From contig CACXAT010000005.1 of NCBI GenBank assembly GCA_902765725.1, forward strand, positions 62,001-126,000: DNA of 64,000 bases, given 5' to 3'. Position numbers and translations under genes: made by a program. The stretch is from an uncultured Lachnospiraceae bacterium (GTDB taxonomy: Bacteria > Bacillota > Clostridia > Lachnospirales > Lachnospiraceae). This document shows, in pieces, positions 46,451 through 54,694 of this stretch (position 1 is its first letter; every line of letters starts with the position of its first letter). The notes under the pieces were generated by a model. It was given only the letters and a program-made list of their open reading frames with translations. It did not search any database and was not told the origin of the DNA.

Positions 46451-47268
46451 TTGCTTTATGTGTGGATGATGAGGCGCTGCTGCTTCGGGCGCTGCAAAGA
46501 GCCGTGATGAAATCGCCGGATATCTCGCAGGCCTATGCCTACGATGATGCCGGTGACGCGCTCGACTGGGCCCGTAGGCACGAGTTTGACATCGCGTTTC
46601 TGGACATACGCATGCCCGGGATGACCGGCCTGGAGCTGGCTGAGAAGCTGCGCAGCTGCCAGAAGGACTGCGGGATTGTCTTCTGCACCGGACACACCGA
46701 GTACGCGATCAGCGCGATCAATCTCCATATGGACTGCGGTTACCTGACCAAGCCGGTCGAGCCGGAGCTGGTGCAGCAGGAGATCGACCACATCAAACAG
46801 ATGAGGCAGAACGCCCGGGACGAGGCAGACCGGATCCTCTCTGAGAAGGAGATCGGTCAGGCTGCCAGGACTGCGGCGGGCAGGGTGCCGCTGACACCCG
46901 TCCCGGTCAGGTGTTACGGGGGCTTCGAAGTATACGGAAGGAACCATAAGCCGCTGGAGTTCAAAAGGAACAGAGCCAAGGAGCTCTTTGCGCTGCTGAT
47001 CGACCGCAGGGGGATGGGAGTCTCCGCCAAGACTGTCTGCAGCATGATGTTCGAGGATGATCAGGAGTTTGACCAGAAGAACATGAACCACTTCTACAAG
47101 CTCATCGGAGAGCTGAAGAGGGTTCTTGACCAGGCGGGATACTACCGGGTGATCCGCAAAAATGGCAGCAGCTATTATGTCGAGACCTCCCGGATCCTGA
47201 TCGAAGATGAGGAGATCGGAAAACAGCAGGATCTTCCATACATGGAAGGCTACAGCTGGAGGGAATGA
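46447..47268 (+). CDS. Response regulator with SARP/OmpR-like DNA-binding domain
   Basis: A 273-residue regulator. The receiver domain has acidic residues Asp7 and Asp8, phospho-acceptor Asp53 (FLDIRMPG), the switch CTGHTEY and Lys in LTKPVE. Instead of the LytTR domain usual for LytS partners, the C-terminal half (VRCYGGFEVYGRNHKPLEF; RNRAKELFALLIDRRG; LIGELKRVLDQAGY) is a winged-helix domain like that of SARP/BTAD regulators. It is cotranscribed with the kinase. The truncated pilin frame begins only eight bases after its stop. Confidence 0.88.
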   Translation: MIALCVDDEALLLRALQRAVMKSPDISQAYAYDDAGDALDWARRHEFDIAFLDIRMPGMTGLELAEKLRSCQKDCGIVFCTGHTEYAISAINLHMDCGYLTKPVEPELVQQEIDHIKQMRQNARDEADRILSEKEIGQAARTAAGRVPLTPVPVRCYGGFEVYGRNHKPLEFKRNRAKELFALLIDRRGMGVSAKTVCSMMFEDDQEFDQKNMNHFYKLIGELKRVLDQAGYYRVIRKNGSSYYVETSRILIEDEEIGKQQDLPYMEGYSWRE

Positions 47269-47275
47269 TTCTTAA

Positions 47276-48319
47276 TTTTTCGTTACAGATGGAGATTCTG
47301 ACGTAGGTTTTGTGTATGATGGTGTAGATAATGCCGTGTCAATAACTACGAGTGTCAAATTTACCAGTGCTGATACTACAGCTGCTAAACCCACAGGAGC
47401 TATTGCATGGAAGCCGATTACCGTAACCGTGACTCCGAATTATTTCTCCCATGCGGGAATTTACCGTTATCGGATTACAGAAACGGATAATTCAGCGGAC
47501 AGAACAGCTGCAGGGGTATCAAGACCGGAGGATTATGAGAAAACTCGTTATCTTGATATTTATGTTCGAAAAGATGTAGTCAATGGCGGATATGTCGTTT
47601 ATGGATATGTACTGTTTACAAGTGAGACTGGCGCTGTAGATATCACATCCGATGATTCAGTTTCAAAGAACAATGGTTATGTGGCACCAGATCCAAATAA
47701 TACAACAAAGGCTTCGAATGTTGATTATTACAATACATATAATCTGACTGCTACCAAGAAAGTAAAGGGAACCTTGGCAGATAAGAACGAAGACTTCCCG
47801 TTTGAGATTGCTTTCTCAAATTCAACCATCACCTCGAAGCCAGTTGTTACTGCATCCGGGCAGTTGACCGGTGATCAGACCTTTGCTGCAAATGGGACGC
47901 TTACTCTGGGAGCAAAGGATGCCACATCATCTCTTAAGTTAAAAAATGAGGAATATGTGACAATTACGGGTATCCCGGCTGACATTACATCTACAGTAAC
48001 CGAGGATAACAGTAGCTATGATGTTTATAAGCCCAATATTACAGCCCCCCCTGTTATTGGAGGAACTGCAACATATACATCAGCGAATGTGAATTCTGGA
48101 GAGACTGCAGTTATAACTTATGTGACAGGTACAAATACATCAACAAAAAATGCGCTGATTGCTGGAGATCTTTCTCTTACTGTCACAAATGAAATAGAGA
48201 TAGTCTCTCCCACCGGCTATGTGACTCGTTTTGCTCCGTATGTCCTTCTGGTCGGATTTGCACTTGTCCTTCTGGTGGTGATGAGAAGACGCAGGAATGA
48301 CCATGCGGATATGATCTGA
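47276..48319 (+). pseudogene. 5'-truncated FctA/Spy0128-type pilin with sorting signal
   Basis: The frame is open from after TAA 47273-47275 to TGA 48319, but begins in the middle of a pilin. There is no signal peptide, and the only near start (GTG 47312) has no ribosome binding site. It covers the end of one isopeptide-type domain (YRYRITETD with catalytic Glu; YYNTYN with Asn). A complete second domain follows (TATKKVKG Lys; EDFPFEIAF; LTVTNE Asn). It ends in a sorting signal SPTGY, a hydrophobic helix and MRRRRND. GC is near 43 percent by eye, far below neighbours, indicating foreign origin. No stop interrupts 340 codons, so truncation is recent or the segment is maintained. Confidence 0.75.
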
Positions 48320-48353
48320 TTCTTCACGGAATCGGACTGGACACTGTAGTTTT

Positions 48354-48387
48354 AACCTCCCGGTTAACTGGCCGGGAGGTTCTCTTT
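48354..48387 (+). terminator. Hairpin, probable terminator after the pilin fragment
   Basis: A perfect 10-base-pair stem (48354-48363 with 48372-48381), 8-base loop, followed by CTCTTT; the T-run is weak. Confidence 0.6.
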
Positions 48388-48424
48388 CAAGGCCTGCTGG
48401 CTTTTTCTAAGGACACTTCAGACT

Positions 48425-49666
48425 ATGGATTCTAACAGATTTGATTTTACTTCAATCATGGACCGAAGAGGCAGGGACGCGTATGCCGTGGATGGCGTGG
48501 GCAAGAGCAAATGGCAGTTTGAGCCGCAGTCTCCAAAAGATGGGTTTGATTTTATCCCCATGTGGGTTGCGGATATGAATTTCCCCACCTGCCCGGCGGT
48601 GACGGATGCGATCATCAAGAGAGCGAAGCACCCGGCTTTTGGCTATTTTGATATCTCGGATGAGTATTATGAATCGATCATCCGCTGGAGACAGGGAGCT
48701 CCTTCAGACAGGGAGGGCGTAATGCCGCACCGGGACCTGAAGAGGGAGTATATCGGCTACGAGAACGGCGTACATGGTTTTGTGACCAGTGCGGTTCAGG
48801 TTCTGACGAAGCCGGGCGAGAACATCCTCCTGCACAGTCCCAACTATGTGGGCTTTCGCAGCGATACCTGGAACCAGGGACGCAAGTGTGTGTTCAGCCC
48901 CCTGAAGATGGATGAGCAGGGGATATGGCGCATGGACCTTGCGGACATGGCGAAGAAGATCGAGGAAAATGATATCCATGTCATGATCTTCTGCTCTCCG
49001 CAGAATCCTTCCGGCAGGGTCTGGGAGAGATTCGAGCTGGAAGCGATGATGGAGATGCTGGAAGCTCACGGCGTCTATGTGATCTGTGACGAGATCTGGG
49101 CGGATCTTGCATTTGAGGGACATCCCCATACGCCGCTGCAGGATGTAAGCCCCTACGCCAGGGAGCATGTGCTGGCAGCCTACGCGCCGAGTAAGACCTT
49201 CAACATCGCAGGGCTGATCGGCAGCTATCATATCATCTATAACGATGAATTGCGGGAGAAGGTGACCAGCCACGGCCTGCTTACGAATTACAATGAGATC
49301 AATGTCCTGTCCATGCATGCTCTGATCGGAGGCTATTCTGAGATGGGAAGAGAGTGGCTCGGCGAACTCAACCGCACGCTGGAGGGCAACGGATCCTATG
49401 CCATGGACTATATCGGGCAGCATCTGCCGGGTGTGAAGGTGGCAAGGCCCCAGGGCACTTACATGATGTGGCTGGACGTCTCCGGCTACCTGAAGGAGAG
49501 CGGCAGGAGTCTGGAAGAGGTGCTGAAGGCAGGATGGGATGTTGGCGTAGGCTGGCAGAGCGGGGTGTTCTTCGAAGGACCCACCCACATCCGCCTGAAT
49601 CTGGCATCGCCTCTTAGCAGGATACAGGAAGCCTTTGAGCGCATGGGCAGATATGTGTTCGTGTAA
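48425..49666 (+). CDS. patB: PatB/MalY-type aminotransferase (cystathionine beta-lyase)
   Basis: A 413-residue class I/II PLP enzyme. The N-terminal WVADMNF and FGYFDIS segments, SPNYVGF, FCSPQNPSGRVW, CDEIWADL and the PLP Lys near 257 (PSKTFNIAG) match the MalY/PatB subfamily, which splits cystathionine or related C-S substrates. AAGGA lies 12 bases before ATG 48425. It has normal GC content and interrupts the region between the pilin fragment and the SipA-like gene. Confidence 0.88.
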   Translation: MDSNRFDFTSIMDRRGRDAYAVDGVGKSKWQFEPQSPKDGFDFIPMWVADMNFPTCPAVTDAIIKRAKHPAFGYFDISDEYYESIIRWRQGAPSDREGVMPHRDLKREYIGYENGVHGFVTSAVQVLTKPGENILLHSPNYVGFRSDTWNQGRKCVFSPLKMDEQGIWRMDLADMAKKIEENDIHVMIFCSPQNPSGRVWERFELEAMMEMLEAHGVYVICDEIWADLAFEGHPHTPLQDVSPYAREHVLAAYAPSKTFNIAGLIGSYHIIYNDELREKVTSHGLLTNYNEINVLSMHALIGGYSEMGREWLGELNRTLEGNGSYAMDYIGQHLPGVKVARPQGTYMMWLDVSGYLKESGRSLEEVLKAGWDVGVGWQSGVFFEGPTHIRLNLASPLSRIQEAFERMGRYVFV

Positions 49667-49711
49667 GAAAACAGAACAGCTGCGCAGTCAAGAACATGAC
49701 TGTCCGCAGAT

Positions 49712-50230
49712 ATGCAGATAACAAAGCAGAGTATACAGGGATCACAGTTGGCAATGAGCATGAGTACAGTACCGGACAATCACACACAGGCAGAAAATAA
49801 ACAGACAGAGAATACCCAGAGATCGCGCAGGCACAGATCCCCGATGGTGGACACGCAGCGTTTTCTTCTGCACGTGATTATAGTCATCACGCTGGTGTGG
49901 CTGATGTTCGGCGTTTTCTTCGGGGTGACCACGGCACCGAACGGTGATATGTATCCCAGGGTGGATCTGGGAGACCTGGCGCTTTACTACAGGACAGGTC
50001 AGGTCAGCAAAGTGTTTTCGCCGCTGAACGGTCTGCTGGGAATCGACTCGGATCACCTGTATAAGGCACAGGACGTTGTAGTTCTTCATAAGAATGAAAC
50101 ACTGTATCTGGGCCGTGTTGTAGCCGCCGGCGGTGATGGGGTGCAGGAGCTGCCGTACTCACAGGACTGGTGGGACGGATGCGGATTCCACTATCTGAAG
50201 AGGGCAGAAGAAGCGCAGACAGGCCGGTAA
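49712..50230 (+). CDS. SipA-like pseudo-signal-peptidase (pilus assembly factor?)
   Basis: A 172-residue protein with a charged cytoplasmic N-terminus, one transmembrane segment (about residues 52-73) and a signal peptidase I-like outer domain. In active enzymes SGSMxPT carries the Ser; here the segment is PNGDMYPR, with Asp79. The Lys before RV is Gly134 in LGRVVAAGGD. The remaining fold markers (GDL, DVVV, GGD) are intact. From family knowledge, streptococcal SipA, needed to polymerise the Spy0128/FctA pilin, has exactly this Ser-to-Asp and Lys-to-Gly change. The start may instead be ATG 49754. A hairpin (50245-50279 region) lies after it. Confidence 0.7.
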   Translation: MQITKQSIQGSQLAMSMSTVPDNHTQAENKQTENTQRSRRHRSPMVDTQRFLLHVIIVITLVWLMFGVFFGVTTAPNGDMYPRVDLGDLALYYRTGQVSKVFSPLNGLLGIDSDHLYKAQDVVVLHKNETLYLGRVVAAGGDGVQELPYSQDWWDGCGFHYLKRAEEAQTGR

Positions 50231-50259
50231 GCGGCAGCAGATATAATCCCTGTATTCTC

Positions 50260-50288
50260 TTGACAGGATGCAGGGATTGTTTTATATT
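50260..50288 (+). promoter_or_regulatory. Promoter of the GntR-ABC operon
   Basis: TTGACA (50260-50265), 17 bases, TATATT (50283-50288): a near-consensus promoter. An inverted repeat AATCCCTG/CAGGGATT encloses the -35 element and may end upstream transcription. Confidence 0.8.
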
Positions 50289-50292
50289 CTAT

Positions 50293-50315
50293 GTGTACTA
50301 GTAATGATAGTACAC
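50293..50315. promoter_or_regulatory. Operator palindrome for the GntR regulator
   Basis: A perfect 8-base inverted repeat GTGTACTA (50293-50300) and TAGTACAC (50308-50315) with 7-base spacer. It directly follows the -10 box and precedes the start codon by 20 bases. Its form and position fit autorepression by the YtrA-type protein. Confidence 0.8.
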
Positions 50316-50335
50316 CTAATACAAAGGAGTCAGAT

Positions 50336-50704
50336 ATGTTTCAGATAGATCCGTTAAACAGAACGCCGGTATATGAGCAGCTGATCCGGCAGACTGAGAG
50401 ATATGTCCTCACGGGCATATTCAGGCCGCTGGACCAGGTTCCTTCTGTGCGATCGCTCTCTGTTGAACTCGGAGTGAATCCGAATACGATCCAGAAGGCT
50501 TACAGCCAGATGGAGGCGACCGGGATTCTCCAGTCGGTTCCGGGCAGAGGCCGGTTCGTTACGGAGAATGCGAAGGAGATCATCGGGCGACAGAAGAGGG
50601 AGCAGCTGAATCTCCTCCGGGAGAGACTGAAGGAATTCGCCGAAGCCGGGATCACCCGGACGGAGATCGAGAACTGCCTGGATGAAGTGTACAGATCCAG
50701 GTGA
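50336..50704 (+). CDS. GntR-family (YtrA-type) repressor
   Basis: A 122-residue regulator with an N-terminal winged helix (TPVYEQLIRQTERYVLTG; VPSVRSLSVELGVNPNTIQKAY; GRGRFV) and a short helical dimerisation tail, the size and form of the YtrA subfamily. These normally repress the ABC transporter genes downstream. AAGGAG precedes ATG 50336; a more upstream ATG at 50291 overlaps the operator. The effector cannot be inferred, but homologues respond to cell-wall-active peptides. Confidence 0.92.
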   Translation: MFQIDPLNRTPVYEQLIRQTERYVLTGIFRPLDQVPSVRSLSVELGVNPNTIQKAYSQMEATGILQSVPGRGRFVTENAKEIIGRQKREQLNLLRERLKEFAEAGITRTEIENCLDEVYRSR

Positions 50705-50739
50705 CAGTCTGCAGTGGTGCATCATGAAGGAGTTGGGAA

Positions 50740-51657
50740 ATGATTAAGGCTGAAGGTATTGGTAAGAGGTTTGGACAGACAGCAGCGCTGAAGAACATAT
50801 CCTGCAGCATTCCGGATGGGAGTATCTACGGACTGGTGGGATCGAACGGCGCAGGGAAGTCTACACTGCTGAGAATTCTTTCAGGGGTGTACAGGCCGGA
50901 TGAGGGCGCGGTGACGGTTGACGGCGCTCCTGTCTGGGAGAATCCGGAGACGAAGGCGAAGATCGCTCTGGTTGCGGATGAAGTCTATTTTCCGGCGGGT
51001 GTGACGACGGAGCGTATGGCGAAGCTGATCTCCTCGGCGGATCCGGCTTTTGACAGGGTAAGGCTGCGCTACATGATGAATCTTCTGCAGCTTGATGTCA
51101 GTGCTCCCCTCGGGGGATTCTCCAAGGGGATGAAACGGCAGGCCGCGATCGCTCTGGCGCTGAGCCGCAAGCCGAAGTATCTCCTGCTGGATGAGGCATT
51201 TGACGGACTGGACCCTGTGATGAGGCGCCTGGTTCGGGGACTCATTGCGGAGGAGATCATGGACCGGCAGATGACGACGGTGATCACGTCTCATTCTCTG
51301 AGGGAGCTCGAAGACACCTGCGATACGCTGGCCCTGCTGCATAAGGGCGGGCTGATCCTTGAGAGCGATATCGGCATGCTGAAGACGAATCTTTTTAAGA
51401 TCCAGGTCGCGTTCACGGACGAGTATGACGAGAAGAGATTCGAGGGGATCGATATCAAGAGTTTTAAGAAGAACGGTTCGGTGGCAACGCTGATCGTGAC
51501 AGGAGACAGCAGTCAGATCGTGACGATGATCCGCCGGATGGATCCGGTCCTGATGGATGTGCTTCCGCTGAGTCTGGAGGAGGTCTTCACCTATGAGATG
51601 GAATCCCTCGGATACAGTTTTACGGCGCAGGGGATCGCATTTGCAGACGAAGCCTGA
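50740..51657 (+). CDS. ABC transporter ATP-binding protein
   Basis: A 305-residue ATPase: Walker A GSNGAGKST near residue 33, signature GGFSKGMKRQ near 123, Walker B YLLLDEAFDGLD, and switch His in TSHSLRELE. The C-terminal 85 residues are an accessory domain usual for drug or bacitracin export ATPases. It pairs with the permease 27 bases downstream. AAGGAG precedes ATG 50740. Confidence 0.93.
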   Translation: MIKAEGIGKRFGQTAALKNISCSIPDGSIYGLVGSNGAGKSTLLRILSGVYRPDEGAVTVDGAPVWENPETKAKIALVADEVYFPAGVTTERMAKLISSADPAFDRVRLRYMMNLLQLDVSAPLGGFSKGMKRQAAIALALSRKPKYLLLDEAFDGLDPVMRRLVRGLIAEEIMDRQMTTVITSHSLRELEDTCDTLALLHKGGLILESDIGMLKTNLFKIQVAFTDEYDEKRFEGIDIKSFKKNGSVATLIVTGDSSQIVTMIRRMDPVLMDVLPLSLEEVFTYEMESLGYSFTAQGIAFADEA

Positions 51658-51684
51658 CGGCTGGAATATAAGGGAGGGTATGTG

Positions 51685-53550
51685 ATGACTGGAATGGTGG
51701 TCAATATGAACAGAGCCGCGGGCTCCCTGGGGAGAGCCGGCGTCTCGAAGGAGAAGGGGTTATTTGACAGAGCTTTGATAGCAGAGGGGATGCGCAGGAC
51801 CCGGACACTTGCGCTGATCATGGGGATCGTTGCATGGCTGTCGGCAATACTGGTCCCGTTTATGAAAGGGGGATATGGCGCACAGACGCCGATACTGTAC
51901 GGACCGTTTCAGATCAATCCTGCTATGCTCCTGTATTTTCCGGTGTTTGCGCCGTTTCTTACGCTGAAGGCTTTTGACTTCATGAACAGCAGGGCAGGGA
52001 GCGACCTGTTCCATTCATTTCCGGTGAAGCGCCGGACGCTGGCGGCAAGCTTTCTGACAGCGGTCTTCGCGTGGCTGATGATCATCATCGGCGGCAGCAT
52101 TCTGTGCTCTGTGGCAGGCTGCGCGATGATGCGCCATGTGGTCGACCTCGATACCTCCAGACTGGGAATTGCCTTTCTTCAGATGGCGGCAGCGTCCCTC
52201 CTGGTGGAAATGAGTGTGTTTCTGACGATGACAGTGACCGGGACCTATCTTGCGAACATCGTAACAGCCCTGGGACTGATCTTCCTGCCCAGGTTTCTGA
52301 TTTGGGCAGCCGGGGAGATGCTCTCGGAACTGGTGCCGATGATCAGCAGGCAGCATCTGCCGCTGTTCTTCACGGACCGCCTGAATATTATTACAGGATT
52401 GATCTTTGGCTGGCTCCTGGGAAGCGGTACAGGGTACCTGGGACCGCTTTATTATCTCCCGTCGGTGATCTATACGGTTCTTCTGGCTGTGGTCTATGCC
52501 GTGATCGGCTGCGTTCTCTTTGTCCGCCGGCCGTCGGAAACTGCGGGAAGGCCGGCTCTGGGGGAGAGACTGCAGAGTGCGACCAGGATCGGGATCGGAT
52601 TCCTGATCACCGTGCCGGCGGCGATTATCATCACTGTTGTACTCTGCGGGCAGAGGTATTTCTTCTCGGTCGCGGATATCACTGAGCTGGCTGCATTCTT
52701 CCTTGCCGCATTCGGTGCCATGTTTATCTATGAGTACCTGAGCGCTCACAGAATCCTGTCCTGGAAGAAGCTGCTGACAGGGATCCTTGCGGTACTTCTT
52801 CTCGATGTCCTCTGGATCGCTGGCGGAATCGGGATGAAGCAGATATATTCTTCGGAGCACTTTGACAAGGGCAGGATCCGGTCGGTCACATTTACCGGAG
52901 ATGGCTGGAATACGGCGGCGGATTACCTATCCTCGGTCAGCGCCCTGCGTCAGGAATACTGGGGAAGCAAGCTGTGCGATGTGGCGCTGACCGATGAGAA
53001 GATACTGTCTCTTGTGTCCCTTCGCCATGAACAGACTGCGGCAGAGACGGAAGTCCGGGATGAGGTGGAGATCCTCGGAAGTGAAGGCCGGGAGATTCCT
53101 TCGCAGGATGCCGGGGCAGAGCAGCAGCTCTCCACACTGGAGACAAAGATCTGCTTTAAAAATGGCAGGACCGTATACCGGTATCTGACCTATACCAGCA
53201 AGGATCTGAAAGAGATCTGGGAGGCGGTACTGCCCATGATCGGAGACGACCTGAAGGAGCTTCCGAAGTTCAGCACACTGGCAGAAGTCTATATCGGCGA
53301 CTTTTTCGGCGGGGAACTGAAGGATGTGTATGAGTGCTATGGCGAGGAGCTTGAGAAGCTGACGCCTCAGAAATGGTTCGGGATCCTCTCAGATCCGGAT
53401 TCCTATACCGCAGACGTGATCCAGTTCTACTCTGTGAAGGACGGAATCTATACCATGGGAGCCATTCCGGTAACCAGGGAATTCCCGAAGACTCAGAAAC
53501 TGCTCGATAAGCTGATCCGCCCCGATGGGGAGGACAGTCAGGAGCCGTGA
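51685..53550 (+). CDS. ABC-2-type permease with large C-terminal domain
   Basis: A 621-residue membrane protein. About ten hydrophobic segments lie between residues 40 and 395 (FDFMNSRAGSDLFHSFPVKRRTL is the typical early loop of this permease family). A soluble domain of roughly 220 residues follows (EHFDKGRIRSVTF onward), probably outside the membrane. ATG 51685 follows AGGGAGGG at good spacing. Together with the GntR regulator and ATPase it forms a YtrABC-like exporter operon. Substrate unknown. Confidence 0.85.
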   Translation: MTGMVVNMNRAAGSLGRAGVSKEKGLFDRALIAEGMRRTRTLALIMGIVAWLSAILVPFMKGGYGAQTPILYGPFQINPAMLLYFPVFAPFLTLKAFDFMNSRAGSDLFHSFPVKRRTLAASFLTAVFAWLMIIIGGSILCSVAGCAMMRHVVDLDTSRLGIAFLQMAAASLLVEMSVFLTMTVTGTYLANIVTALGLIFLPRFLIWAAGEMLSELVPMISRQHLPLFFTDRLNIITGLIFGWLLGSGTGYLGPLYYLPSVIYTVLLAVVYAVIGCVLFVRRPSETAGRPALGERLQSATRIGIGFLITVPAAIIITVVLCGQRYFFSVADITELAAFFLAAFGAMFIYEYLSAHRILSWKKLLTGILAVLLLDVLWIAGGIGMKQIYSSEHFDKGRIRSVTFTGDGWNTAADYLSSVSALRQEYWGSKLCDVALTDEKILSLVSLRHEQTAAETEVRDEVEILGSEGREIPSQDAGAEQQLSTLETKICFKNGRTVYRYLTYTSKDLKEIWEAVLPMIGDDLKELPKFSTLAEVYIGDFFGGELKDVYECYGEELEKLTPQKWFGILSDPDSYTADVIQFYSVKDGIYTMGAIPVTREFPKTQKLLDKLIRPDGEDSQEP

Positions 53551-53563
53551 CGGAGGATCTGCA

Positions 53564-53820
53564 GTAACAGTTCTCAGGCCAGCCTCTGTCATCTGCGTAG
53601 AGTTCTGCGGGCACAAGTGAAAACCATAGGAAGCCGACTGAGCTTTGCAAGTTGCTGCAGCCGCGGAAGCGACCACGCATCTATAGGAGCTGGGAGCGGC
53701 TGCAATGCAACCGCCGCAAAGCGAAGGAAGCAATGCAACCGCCGCAAAGCGAAGGAAGGCAACGTGTTTTCACTGTGCCCACAGACTCAAAGCAGGGACA
53801 GCTGACCTGAGAACTGTAAC
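53564..53820 (+). repeat. Long palindromic element, copy 2 (candidate structured RNA)
   Basis: This 257-base palindrome fills most of the 362-base gap 53551-53912. Terminal arms of 20 bases pair with two mismatches (53564-53583 with 53801-53820). The GGGCACAAGTGAAAAC region near 53610 pairs with GTTTTCACTGTGCCC near 53766. A perfect 9-base stem (53656-53664 with 53696-53704) closes a 31-base loop (53665-53695). The loop repeats the loop of copy 1 (37904-37932): GCGACCACGC, one differing base, then TCTATAGGAGC. The stems of the two copies are unrelated in sequence. The right arm is lengthened by a 28-base tandem duplication. Confidence 0.8.
53703..53758 (+). repeat. 28-base tandem duplication in the right arm of the element
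   Basis: Two identical 28-base units, 53703-53730 and 53731-53758, beginning CAATGCAACC. The left arm has no matching duplication, so the extra unit would bulge out. Confidence 0.9.
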
Positions 53821-53843
53821 GCTCTGCAAATATCATTCTCCTA

Positions 53844-53873
53844 TTGGACACTCTCCCTGAAGTATGCTATACT
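53844..53873 (+). promoter_or_regulatory. Promoter of the polysaccharide cluster
   Basis: TTGGAC (53844-53849), 18 bases, TATACT (53868-53873). A 9-base direct repeat AAGTATGCT occurs at 53860-53868 and 53881-53889, straddling the -10 box, and might bind a regulator. Confidence 0.6.
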
Positions 53874-53912
53874 ACCTTGTCAAGTATGCTCTGAAGGGGA
53901 GTGTGTTTTTTT

Positions 53913-54299
53913 ATGAAGAAATCTGACAAGGGCAAGTTTGTGGGGGAGGTTCCGCTGAAGTGGTTCATACTGCTTCATCTGAGCCTGATTCTGAATTCCC
54001 TCGCCGGTACTGCCTCCAAGCTGGCTGGACGACAGAAGTTTCTGTCGTTCAAATTCATGTTCTGGTACGGTGTCATGCTGCTGATCACCATGTCCTTCGC
54101 GGTCGCGTGGCAGCAGATCCTCAAGAACATGTCGCTTACATTTGCGTTTACCAATAAGCCCATCACCATCGTCTGGGGCCTCATCTGGGGCGTGACGATC
54201 TTCAGGGAGACGCTGACCTGGAAGATGATCCTGGGTTCAGTGATCATCCTGATCGGGATCATCGTAGGGGTTTCGGACCGTCAGGAGGTGAAGTCATGA
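53913..54299 (+). CDS. SMR/EamA-like four-helix membrane protein, first of a pair
   Basis: A 128-residue protein with about four hydrophobic segments; GGGGAG precedes ATG 53913. WGLIWGVTIFRETLTWKMILGSVIILIGI is the typical last part of an EamA/SMR unit. Together with the next gene (start overlaps its stop, ATGA) it forms a two-subunit transporter. The position directly before a WecE-type aminotransferase and glycosyltransferases suggests an ArnE/ArnF-like role in moving a lipid-linked sugar across the membrane; this is inference. Confidence 0.75.
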   Translation: MKKSDKGKFVGEVPLKWFILLHLSLILNSLAGTASKLAGRQKFLSFKFMFWYGVMLLITMSFAVAWQQILKNMSLTFAFTNKPITIVWGLIWGVTIFRETLTWKMILGSVIILIGIIVGVSDRQEVKS

Positions 54300-54676
54300 A
54301 CGTACTTCTGACAGCCTCTGGGGGATCCATGTTTGCCGGACTTGAGAAGTATATCATCATATGGATCATCTCCGTGTTCATTTCCTCGGTCGCGCAGATC
54401 ATGCTGAAGGTCGAGGCCAACAAGGAACACGAGAGCCGGATGAAGGAGTATCTGAACCCGATGGTTATCGGGTCCTACGCGATCTTCTTCCTGTCCACGT
54501 TCCTGACGATGTACGCGCTGAAGTACGTGCCCCTTACCTATTCACCGATCATTGAACCGCTGAGCTATATCTTCGTTCCGGTGATCGGCGTGATGGTGCT
54601 GAAGGAAAAGATATCAAAGAGAAGACTCCTGGGAATCATTATCATGTTTGTCGGGATCGTGATCTTCTCTATGTGA
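54296..54676 (+). CDS. SMR/EamA-like membrane protein, second of a pair
   Basis: A 126-residue protein with four hydrophobic segments (IIIWIISVFISSVAQIML; IGSYAIFFLSTFLTMYALK; PLTYSPIIEPLSYIFVPVIGVMVLKEKIS; GIIIMFVGIVIF). PLTYSPIIEPLSYIF is the conserved third-helix region of SMR-like flippases. The overlapping start with the preceding gene implies a fixed one-to-one complex. Drug efflux is the alternative, less favoured by context. Confidence 0.75.
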   Translation: MNVLLTASGGSMFAGLEKYIIIWIISVFISSVAQIMLKVEANKEHESRMKEYLNPMVIGSYAIFFLSTFLTMYALKYVPLTYSPIIEPLSYIFVPVIGVMVLKEKISKRRLLGIIIMFVGIVIFSM

Positions 54677-54694
54677 GAAAGAAGGATAAGGAAA

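Noticed and set aside
49667..50230. Active signal peptidase I
   Set aside because: The Ser and Lys positions are Asp and Gly, so it is described as a SipA-like non-peptidase.
47269..50230. A complete pilus operon
   Set aside because: No sortase, no intact major pilin and no tip adhesin are present; patB, an unrelated gene of normal composition, lies between the two pilus-type pieces.
53703..53758. Two 28-base repeats that might suggest a CRISPR
   Set aside because: The units are directly adjacent without spacers, only two exist, and no cas gene is near.
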